Assembly (NCBI GenBank): GCA_022710935.1
Contig: JAKLFY010000053.1
Span: 1 to 44,112, forward strand
Source: Verrucomicrobiota bacterium
Lineage (GTDB): Bacteria; Verrucomicrobiota; Verrucomicrobiia; Limisphaerales; J093
DNA: 44,112 bases
Direction: 5' to 3'
Position numbers and translations under genes: made by a program. Shown here piece by piece: positions 8,007 through 14,777 of this stretch. How positions within the stretch are numbered: the first letter of the stretch is position 1; the number at the start of each line of letters is the position of its first letter. Below the pieces are notes generated by a model. It did no database searches. It had not been told where the DNA came from and saw only the letters and a list, made by a program, of their open reading frames with translations.

Positions 8007-8329
8007 GATGGGGGGAACATGGCAGGCCGCGGCGCGGATTCAAGTCGTGCCATCATCGTGGTGATTTGTGACCGCGCAAGCCTTGGAGTTGCCCTAGCCG
8101 CATTTCTCACCAACTCTTGCGCAGCAGCGCCGGCGCAGCGCGGCGACCGGCGCGTGCGTCGCCGCCGGACGTGCGTAAGGTTCCCGTTGCGTTGGTTGCG
8201 GCTTTGCCGCGCCGCGGCCTCCCTCGACTTTGGGTCAGCCTCCGACCATCTGCAGGTCCGCTGCCGGCGGTCGGCGCCAGGGCACATGTGTTGATCATTG
8301 AGCCTCCGGCATGCATAGTCGCTTCCGCC
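8007..8329. other. intergenic region carrying repeat R100 copy 1
   Basis: These 323 bases lie between the truncated minus-strand gene and the esterase-GH16 gene, divergent promoters being expected here. The only structure seen is the 100-bp repeat at 8118-8217. A long frame continuous with the downstream gene begins at 8117, but its first 71 codons are repeat-derived and Arg/Ala/Pro-rich, so they are not taken as coding. Confidence 0.5.
8118..8217 (+). repeat. 100-bp dispersed repeat R100, copy 1
   Basis: This segment aligns without gaps to the reverse complement of 11472-11571 with five mismatches in 100 bases. It contains a perfect 8-bp stem GCGGCGAC/GTCGCCGC (8140-8147 with 8158-8165, 10-base loop) that is fully conserved in the other copy, where the loop carries a change. 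A second small stem, GCGGC-TTT-GCCGC, is also conserved. In both copies the repeat is just upstream of an exported-protein gene and oriented the same way relative to it. Confidence 0.85.
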
Positions 8330-9904
8330 ATGTCGTGCACAGCACTCCACTGGTTGGCCGTGTCAACGCTTCTGGCCCTGCCCAGCGTGGCTGGGTCTGC
8401 CCAACCCGACATGCCTCCAGTCCCTCGGGCCGAAATGCTGATCACCACCAATTTCGCGTCCGCGCCCTTTCCGCATCCGCAGCGTGCCAACGGCCACACA
8501 TACCGGGGCGAGGTCTTTCCGGCGTCTCCGCACTATTCGGACAATCGCGTGGCGCTGTTTGTTCCGGGTGGATTCCGAGCCGGAAAGCAGGTCGATTTCG
8601 TGGTGCACATCCACGGCTGGCGGGCCGCCCTGGAGGAGGTGTTGGAGAAGTTCAAGCTCGTCGATCAGTTTCGCGCGAGTGGAAGGAATGCGGTGTTGGT
8701 CGTGCCGCAAGGACCGCTACGCGCGCCGGATTCATTCGGCGGCAAGCTGGAGGACCGTGACGGTTTGCGGCGGCTGCTGACCGAGGCGTTGGCCGTGCTG
8801 CGCGAGCACGGCGTTACCGGCCTGGCGGACATTGGCCGCGTCATCCTCTCAGGCCACAGCGGCGGGTACCACGCCATCGCCGCCATGCTCGATCGCGGCG
8901 GCTTGCCCGACTCGATCGGGGAAGTCTATCTGTTCGACGGTCTCTATGGGGAGACCGACAGATACCTCGCGTGGCTCAAGGGCGGAGGAGGAAAGCTGAT
9001 CAACATTTACACGGACAGCGGGGGCACGAAGGCGGAGTCCGAGCGAATGATCGACGCGTTGGGGCAGGCCAATGTGCCGTTTGGCCGTTGCGGGGAGAAG
9101 GACTTGGACCTGACCGAGCTCAGAAGTCAACGTGCGCTCTTCGTCCACAGCGACCTCGGCCACGACGGTGTGTTGTTCGAGCGACAGCAGTTCCGCAACT
9201 TCCTCCGGGCCAGCCGCCTGGAGCCATTGGGCCGTGGGCGGGAAGTCGTGTTCGGTGGCTGCACGTGGACGGTCAGGTCAGGCCGTGGCGGACCCGGGCC
9301 CAATGTTTGGGAGCCAGACAACGTCTGGCTGGATGCGTCCACGAACTTGCACTTGAGGATCGCGCACCGTGAGGGCGAATGGTCGTGCGCCGAGGTCACC
9401 ATGCAGAAGCGGTTGGGCTTCGGCCGGTACCAATTCCAGACGATCGGCCGAATCGACCGCCTGGATGACAACGTCGTGTTGGGCCTTTTCAACTACCCCA
9501 CTCGCGATGTCGGACCGGATGCCACTCACGAGATTGACATCGAGTTTGCGCGCTGGGGTGAGGCGAGGAATCCGCTGGGCAACTTCACCGTATGGCCGGT
9601 CGAACGGGAATTGAAGCAGGTGTCCAAGGCGTTTCCGGTCGTGCTGACGGGTGACGAAGCCACACACCGCTTCACCTGGAGCCGCAGTCAAATCGTCTTT
9701 CACTCCGTGAACGGACGCCGGGAGGGTGACCAGGAGGTGATCAGCACGTGGACTTACGGCCCATCTGAGCCGGCGCGATTCATCTCGCAGCAGCCGATGC
9801 CCGTGCACATCAATCTGTGGCTGTTTCAGGGACGACCGCCGAAGGACGGCCAGGAGGTGGAAGTCATCATCCGGGATTTCAAATACACCCCGAACGAGTC
9901 GTAA
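8330..9904 (+). CDS. exported alpha/beta-hydrolase (esterase) fused to a GH16-like domain
   Basis: A 524-aa protein from the ATG at 8330, chosen for its signal peptide (MSCTALHWLAVSTLLALPSVAGSA). Residues about 60-300 are an alpha/beta-hydrolase: DFVVHIHGWRAALEE, an oxyanion-type strand, then nucleophile elbow GHSGG with Ser177. YLFDGLYG and SDLGHDGVLF (a candidate catalytic His) follow. Residues about 305-520 are a concanavalin-like jelly roll with EIDIEF, where E401, D403 and E405 fit the GH16 catalytic signature E-x-D-x-E. The protein thus couples an esterase with a probable beta-glucanase/galactanase-type or sugar-binding module, suggesting removal of ester groups and cleavage of a polysaccharide. 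Upstream frame sequence comes from repeat R100 and is excluded. The last 79 bases overlap the end of the opposing gene. Confidence 0.8.
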   Translation: MSCTALHWLAVSTLLALPSVAGSAQPDMPPVPRAEMLITTNFASAPFPHPQRANGHTYRGEVFPASPHYSDNRVALFVPGGFRAGKQVDFVVHIHGWRAALEEVLEKFKLVDQFRASGRNAVLVVPQGPLRAPDSFGGKLEDRDGLRRLLTEALAVLREHGVTGLADIGRVILSGHSGGYHAIAAMLDRGGLPDSIGEVYLFDGLYGETDRYLAWLKGGGGKLINIYTDSGGTKAESERMIDALGQANVPFGRCGEKDLDLTELRSQRALFVHSDLGHDGVLFERQQFRNFLRASRLEPLGRGREVVFGGCTWTVRSGRGGPGPNVWEPDNVWLDASTNLHLRIAHREGEWSCAEVTMQKRLGFGRYQFQTIGRIDRLDDNVVLGLFNYPTRDVGPDATHEIDIEFARWGEARNPLGNFTVWPVERELKQVSKAFPVVLTGDEATHRFTWSRSQIVFHSVNGRREGDQEVISTWTYGPSEPARFISQQPMPVHINLWLFQGRPPKDGQEVEVIIRDFKYTPNES

Positions 9905-11514
9905 TGCGGAGGTTTCTGTTTGCCGGCAGGGTCTGACTCGCGAAGGCCGCGCAAATGGCCAAAGACTACTCCTCGCTCTGGGCGGCCCGAGGGCATAATC
10001 AGCGTCATGGCATCGACATCCTGTTTGGTTTGCCAGCGCACGACCAGCGTCGGGTTCGATGCGCCGCGCGACAGGCCGTCGGCCTCTACGGCGTAGGTGT
10101 CGCCCGCCTTCACATCATGCGACTGGATGAAGCATCCCCATTTCACGCCAGTCGCCCGACCGGCACCGCTCCCCACGCTGGGGTCCCAGGTGAACTTTCC
10201 CGACGATGTTGTCTCGTCCTGCCAGGCCCCGAACTCCGCGGGCAAGGCCCTCGTTTCCTCGGCGGACGGATGTGCGAAGTCCGGATTGCGGGCGAGGTTG
10301 GTGAGCGCGCCGGCGGCCCGAAGTCTGGCGATCTCGTCTTGGGCGGCGCGGATCGGGTCGCGCACGCAGGCGATGGCGCGCGTGATGCCGGGCATCGCTT
10401 CCTCCCAAAGACGCCCCTTGCCGACGCTGTTGGGCACGTTCAGCGGCTTGCCCCACCAACGGCATTGCTCGCCATAGACCCACACGTATTCGTCGGCGGC
10501 ATCACGCGCGAAGCCCAGGTTCCGTTCCAGCCGGTCCAGCCGCGAGCCATCCAACGGGCCGCGATAATACCGATTTGTCGCGTCGTTCAGGAACATATCG
10601 AGGTAGAAGCCGAATCCGGCCTGCACCTGCTGGCGATACTTCGGACGGTTGGCCTGCGAGACCAAACGAATGGCGTCGCCGTTCCACGAGCGCATCGCGT
10701 GGGCCGCGCGCAGGTACTCCTCGGCGCTGTCCATGTAATAGCCGTTCTCGCAGCCGTCCACCAGCACCATCGCGGGCGGCGCGGCGTCGAGCATCCCGTC
10801 GATGAACGCGGGCAGCAGACCGTAGCCGGACGAGGCGAGGATCGTGTCCGGTTCAGCACTGGCGCCGGCTTTGAGATTGATGCTGTTCAGCCAGAGCGCG
10901 AGCAGGACGGCGTCGGGGAATTCCCGCGCGATCCCTCGGACGAACTGGCCGCCGCGTCTTCGTGCCAGGGCCGCCGTCTCGGCGAACGCGCGCCCTTTGG
11001 CGGCGTCCAACTTGAACTGGTGGGCGCCATAGGACTCGAAATCGATGGCCAGACCCTTGCTCCCGCTCTGCTTCATCAGCCAGGCACAGTGGCCGGCCTT
11101 GTCTGCCAGCGCCGCCCAGCCGGCGTCATCCGCCCAGTCGAGAGTGCCGGGAGTGGCATTGAAGCGGACAAAGTTGTCGGTGAACCGGGCGAAAGCACAG
11201 GACTTCAGATCGGCAAGCGCTGGCTCGAGCCACTCGCGTTTCCAGGGGCGGCCGTCCCAGAGCGACTCGCTGCTGAGCGCGCCGCCCTGATCGTCCTTGG
11301 CCTCGACCTTGAACATGACGCCGTCGAACGGGGTGGTCTGTTCCATCTCCCGCCAACTCTCGCGCAGTAAGGCAGTCGCCGGGATGTCCCATCCCAGCTC
11401 GATGAACTTTCTTCGAGGCGTTGTGGTGTCGCCATCTGCGAAGACCTGGGTGCCGGTGCAAAGCACAAGCACCGCAGCGCGGCAAAGCCGCAACCAACGC
11501 AACAGGACCCTCAC
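9826..11514 (-). CDS. exported glycosidase-like TIM-barrel protein, probably 3'-truncated
   Basis: From the GTG at 11514 this gives 562 aa with a good signal peptide (MRVLLRWLRLCRAAVLVLCT, cleavage after FA at residue 25). An ATG at 11688 would add 58 residues, mostly translated repeat. The main domain (about 35-420) reads like a TIM-barrel glycosidase of unassigned family: KFIELGWDIPATALLRE, TTPFDGVMFKVEA, GLAIDFESYG and MVLVDGCENGYYMDSAEEYL. Acidic residues in FESYG and DGCENGYY are candidate active-site groups. From about residue 420 a jelly-roll domain of the carbohydrate-binding type begins (NLARNPDFAHPSAEE, GVKWGCFIQ, PTLVVRWQTK). It loses protein-like character after about nt 10010, and the last residues are antisense of the esterase-GH16 gene. 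I infer a truncation of the binding domain; the catalytic part looks intact. Confidence 0.6.
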   Translation of the reverse strand: MRVLLRWLRLCRAAVLVLCTGTQVFADGDTTTPRRKFIELGWDIPATALLRESWREMEQTTPFDGVMFKVEAKDDQGGALSSESLWDGRPWKREWLEPALADLKSCAFARFTDNFVRFNATPGTLDWADDAGWAALADKAGHCAWLMKQSGSKGLAIDFESYGAHQFKLDAAKGRAFAETAALARRRGGQFVRGIAREFPDAVLLALWLNSINLKAGASAEPDTILASSGYGLLPAFIDGMLDAAPPAMVLVDGCENGYYMDSAEEYLRAAHAMRSWNGDAIRLVSQANRPKYRQQVQAGFGFYLDMFLNDATNRYYRGPLDGSRLDRLERNLGFARDAADEYVWVYGEQCRWWGKPLNVPNSVGKGRLWEEAMPGITRAIACVRDPIRAAQDEIARLRAAGALTNLARNPDFAHPSAEETRALPAEFGAWQDETTSSGKFTWDPSVGSGAGRATGVKWGCFIQSHDVKAGDTYAVEADGLSRGASNPTLVVRWQTKQDVDAMTLIMPSGRPERGVVFGHLRGLRESDPAGKQKPPHYDSFGVYLKSRMMTSTSWPSFGGRP

Positions 11515-11571
11515 GCACGTCCGGCGGCGACGCACGCGGCGGTCGCCGCGCTGCGCCGGCGCTGCTGCGCA
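11472..11571 (-). repeat. 100-bp dispersed repeat R100, copy 2
   Basis: Inverted partner of 8118-8217, 95 percent identical over 100 ungapped bases. It spans the proposed GTG start of the TIM-barrel gene: the repeat's 3' part is read as the N-terminal region of that signal peptide (MRVLLRWLRLCRAA). The 8-bp internal stem is conserved. Confidence 0.85.
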
Positions 11572-11985
11572 GCGCTGGAGCATAGAGGTGCGGAAATCTT
11601 GCCAGAAACGCAAGACTGTCACCGATTGCAGTGCCAAGAGAACGCGGCACGAGGGAGAAATCCGATTCAGAGTCTTCATAGCATTCATTGAACCGTGAGC
11701 GAAACCAATGGTAGGGGCTGTGCAGGATCAATCGGTCACTGGAGCAGTGCCGACAAAGCCACTCGGCGTGGAGTGGCCAACGTGGATGCCCTCATTCCGC
11801 GCCAGTTCAAGGGCTGGTCCCAACTGGCCTTGGCGGGCGGCGACGTCCGTGTCGAACAGCACCCAAACGTGATCGTAACGTGCGACCTCGGTGTTCCCGG
11901 CTTCCCATCTGCTCCTCCTGCATGCCACGTAACTCCAGATAAGGGGGGGCGTGATCCGACGGCCAGAAGGGAAAACCTCAGTACC
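11515..11985. other. divergent spacer with repeat, RloB-like remnant and no intact gene
   Basis: This 471-base gap separates the TIM-barrel gene (-) and the Calx-beta/esterase gene (+). It includes most of repeat R100 copy 2 and a minus-strand remnant at 11728-11928. The plus-strand frame that runs into the downstream gene from 11695 encodes no recognisable protein before the signal peptide at 11986, and is not annotated. Confidence 0.5.
11728..11928 (-). pseudogene. remnant of an RloB-like gene
   Basis: The 66-codon frame contains about 45 residues with the core pattern I associate with RloB-family proteins: YDHVWVLFDTDVAARQG, LGPALELARNEGIHV and GHSTPS. These are the acidic strand, the LARxxGI helix-strand and the sequence just before the usual FE(F/Y)W motif. 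That motif is missing: after STPS the frame reads GFVGTAPVTD and stops. RloB partners an AAA ATPase (RloA) in defence-type loci, and no such ATPase is present. I read this as a decayed fragment; the short length makes the family call tentative. Confidence 0.45.
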
Positions 11986-14355
11986 ATGACCGTGCTGTCG
12001 GTGTTACTGCTGACGTCGGCAGTGACATCGCTGCAAGCAGCGAGCACGATCCAGCTTTCTGGGGCGATCTTCAACGTCACCGAGGGCATGCCCGAGGCCT
12101 CCGTCATCGTCCAACGGACCAACGACCTCGACAAGGTCGTGAGCGTGGACTTCGCCACGACGCCCGGGTCGGCGACGGCTGGCTTGGATTACGTCGATGT
12201 GGCCACCACCCTCACCTTTGAGGCCGGGGTGACCGATCGGTCCGTCGCGATTCCGATCCTGAACGACGGCTTGAGCGAAGGTGTCGAGACGGTGCGGGTG
12301 TCGCTCAGCAATCCGGGGGGCGACGCTGTCCTGGGCGTTCGCACCAACGCCACAGTCCGGATCGCCGACAACGACAAGGGGCTCCAACTGGAGGTGGCCA
12401 ACTGCTCGGTGAACGAGGACGCCGGGGCGGTCACGGTCCGGGTCCTGCGGGGCGACGATGGCGACTTGCCCGCATCGGTGGATTACGCGACAGCCAACGT
12501 GACGGCGCTGGCTGCCGCGGACTACGTCGCCGCCACAGGGACTCTCACCTTCGCGCCGGGTGAGACGCTAAAGCAGATCACGGTCGGCCTGGTCAACGAC
12601 TCGGTTCGTGAGCTGACCGAGGCGTTTCGGATCGCGTTGAGCAACCCGTGCAGCGGAGCGTCGCTGGGCACGCCGACGGAGGCGACCGTGACGATCACTG
12701 ACACCGACGAGCTTGTGCAGTTCCAAGCGGCTTCCTGCACGAGCTGGGAAGACGCGGCGATCGTTCGCCTGGCGGTGGTACGCGGCGAGAGCGCCGTGGC
12801 AGGCACGGTGGATGTTACGACCACCGATCAGCAGGCGATCTCCGGCCAGGACTACCTTGGCATGACCACCACCCTGGCTTTTGCCGCCGGGGAACGGATC
12901 AAGCTCATCGAGATCTCCCTGATCAACGATGGCCAGGCGGAACCGACGGAGAGGTTTGGTGTTTCGCTCAGCAATCCGACCGGTGGACTGATGATGGGCT
13001 CGAGGCGAGCCGCAACGGTCCGGATCCTCGATAACGATCCAGGCTTTGGCTTTGGTTTCGAAAGGGACTTCGTGTCGGTCTGGCAGAAGCTGCCCGCGGT
13101 GACGCTGAACGTCATTCGCGGAAACGATACGTGGTTGGAGCCGCTCACCGTCGATTATCAGACCGTCGACGGCGCTGCCCGGGCCGGTGTGAATTACCAG
13201 GCCGCGTCCGGCACGCTGAGCTTTGCGGCGAACGAGCGGGTGAAGAGCCTTTCGATCGACATCATCCAGAGTGCGGAGGCACAGGGCAGTAAGTCCTTCA
13301 TGGTGGCACTGACCAATCTGACCGGTCAGATCCCTATGGGCCGGAGCACGATGCGCGTCACGATCGTGCCTGCTTCGCTGGGAATCGTGGATACGGTGGA
13401 GCCGACGGTGCGCGGCGCGATCGAAGGGGATGGCGGTCTGGTCGAGGTTTCCTGGCAGGAACCGGCGGCGCTGTCACGGGCGGACTCGGTCACGGGGCCC
13501 TGGGAGGAACTCGGAGCCATCGACAGCCCGTTGGTGGCCAGGCCTGATTCGCCCGGCAAGTTCTACCAATTCCGGAGTGCCAGGCCTGCCCAGGTCTATG
13601 TGCCGTCGGTCTATGACAGCCAAACGCCTTTGCCGCTGGTCGTCCTGCTTCACGGCTGGGGGGGCGACGGTGCGATGATCGAGGGCGCCTACCGACTTCG
13701 GCCTTTTGCAGAGTCACGGGGTTTCCTGTTATGCTATCCTGACGGCACCCTGGACAGCCATGGCTACCGGTTTTGGAATGCCACCGACGGGTGCTGCAAC
13801 TTCGACGGCGCTGCGGTGGATGATTCAGCCTATCTGCGGAGCTTGATCGAAGCGATCGCACAGCGGTTTGCTGTGGACCGGAAGCGCATTTACTGCACCG
13901 GATTCTCCAATGGGGGATTCATGTCGCACCGGCTCGCCTGCGATCACGCCGACCTTATCGCGGGCATCGCTCCCTGCGCGGGAGTGACTTTCCTGGATCC
14001 CAGCGGCCACCGCCCGAGTGAGCCGGTGAACGTGCTGCATATGCACGGAACGGTGGATGATGTCGTGCCCTATGGCGGAGGGTCTCTGGGCGGCGCACTG
14101 TTTCCGGGCGCGGTGCAGACCGTGCAGATGTGGGCCGACTTCAATGGCTGCCAAGGCCCGGTCTGGGATGACCACTGTTCCATGGACCTGGTTGTCGACG
14201 TGCCGGGGCTGGACACCACGGTCATGCGTTACACGAACGCTCCCCCGGGAGGCGCCGTCGAATTGTGGACAATCCATGGGGTCGGCCACTCTTTTCAGGC
14301 CTCGGAGTTCCAAGAGAAGTTCATCGATTGGCTCCTGGCGCATCCCAAGCCGTGA
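11986..14355 (+). CDS. exported protein with four Calx-beta domains and a C-terminal PHB-depolymerase-type esterase
   Basis: A 789-aa protein from the ATG at 11986, chosen for the signal peptide MTVLSVLLLTSAVTSLQAA. Four Calx-beta repeats follow at about residues 20-130, 131-240, 241-352 and 353-463. Each has the SVDYAT-type strand, an A..DY segment, GTLTFAxGE and E..E.F.V.LSNP, and the first three end in a DND or DTDE turn. A short module ending GKFYQFRSA, of the kind found at the C-terminus of Verrucomicrobia exported proteins, comes next. Residues about 540-789 are an esterase of the polyhydroxybutyrate depolymerase/feruloyl esterase (LpqC) type: VVLLHGWGGDG, CTGFSNGG with Ser641, GTVDDVVPYG with Asp691/692, and GHSFQ with His768 completing the triad. 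Calx-beta domains bind calcium and probably act as an extracellular stalk. Substrate is unknown. Confidence 0.88.
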   Translation: MTVLSVLLLTSAVTSLQAASTIQLSGAIFNVTEGMPEASVIVQRTNDLDKVVSVDFATTPGSATAGLDYVDVATTLTFEAGVTDRSVAIPILNDGLSEGVETVRVSLSNPGGDAVLGVRTNATVRIADNDKGLQLEVANCSVNEDAGAVTVRVLRGDDGDLPASVDYATANVTALAAADYVAATGTLTFAPGETLKQITVGLVNDSVRELTEAFRIALSNPCSGASLGTPTEATVTITDTDELVQFQAASCTSWEDAAIVRLAVVRGESAVAGTVDVTTTDQQAISGQDYLGMTTTLAFAAGERIKLIEISLINDGQAEPTERFGVSLSNPTGGLMMGSRRAATVRILDNDPGFGFGFERDFVSVWQKLPAVTLNVIRGNDTWLEPLTVDYQTVDGAARAGVNYQAASGTLSFAANERVKSLSIDIIQSAEAQGSKSFMVALTNLTGQIPMGRSTMRVTIVPASLGIVDTVEPTVRGAIEGDGGLVEVSWQEPAALSRADSVTGPWEELGAIDSPLVARPDSPGKFYQFRSARPAQVYVPSVYDSQTPLPLVVLLHGWGGDGAMIEGAYRLRPFAESRGFLLCYPDGTLDSHGYRFWNATDGCCNFDGAAVDDSAYLRSLIEAIAQRFAVDRKRIYCTGFSNGGFMSHRLACDHADLIAGIAPCAGVTFLDPSGHRPSEPVNVLHMHGTVDDVVPYGGGSLGGALFPGAVQTVQMWADFNGCQGPVWDDHCSMDLVVDVPGLDTTVMRYTNAPPGGAVELWTIHGVGHSFQASEFQEKFIDWLLAHPKP

Positions 14356-14777
14356 GAGGCACTCCTTTCTCTGGAGTGCAATCGCCCGAAATCTGCCCAG
14401 CCGCCGACGATTTTCGGAGGGCCGATCCCGCGGCGGGGAGGTCGGCGCAGGCAATGGAGCGGGGACGTCCTCGTCCCCGACCAATAGGATCGCAGACTGT
14501 TTGTATTGGGGTCCCGGAATTCAGGAAGATTGAACTCGGGTTTTCCGCCGCCACTCCAGGATTCGCCGTTGGTTCGCTTGCACAGGCGCGGCTTTGACTC
14601 ACAGGGCCTTTCTGGTAGCGTTTGGCGGCAATGGGCGAAGCAGGATCTGCAACACGGGGCAAGACGCCAGCGGCGAAGAGCGTTCAATACTCAGGTTCAA
14701 ATCCTGCTGTCCCCGGTTGTTCTGTTAACCCGCATATTCACGCCCCATCAGCGCACATTCCGGTCAGACCTCGCAAG
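14356..14777. other. intergenic region with hairpin, no gene
   Basis: These 422 bases lie between two co-oriented exported-protein genes. They contain the hairpin at 14460-14479 and a 7-bp complementary pair (GCAGGAT at 14640-14646, ATCCTGC at 14701-14707). The stretch GGTTCAAATCC at 14694-14704 resembles a tRNA T-arm, but no tRNA can be built around it. Frames through the region do not look like protein. Confidence 0.5.
14460..14479. terminator. perfect 8-bp hairpin, possible terminator or repeat
   Basis: CGGGGACG, a TCCT loop and CGTCCCCG make a perfect GC-rich stem 105 bases after the Calx-beta/esterase stop. No U-tract follows, so intrinsic termination is uncertain; it could instead be a transcript 3'-end stabiliser or a member of a dispersed hairpin family. 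Confidence 0.35.

Noticed and set aside
8117-8329. 71-residue extension of the esterase-GH16 protein
   Set aside because: It is a translation of repeat R100, Arg/Ala/Pro-rich, and lies ahead of a good signal peptide at 8330.
11695-11985. 97-residue N-terminal extension of the Calx-beta/esterase gene
   Set aside because: No hydrophobic or domain character; a proper signal peptide starts at 11986, and the region carries an RloB-like remnant on the other strand.
12000-14355. minus-strand frames in the Calx-beta region
   Set aside because: Repetitive Ser/Thr/Val-rich antisense of the repeats, with no consistent protein motif.
14685-14730. tRNA-like 3' end (GGTTCAAATCC, followed by CTGTCCCCGG)
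   Set aside because: The T-loop consensus fits, but the fifth stem pair fails, no matching 5' acceptor strand lies at tRNA distance, there is no D-arm or anticodon arm, and no CCA. A chance match or an unrecognisable remnant.
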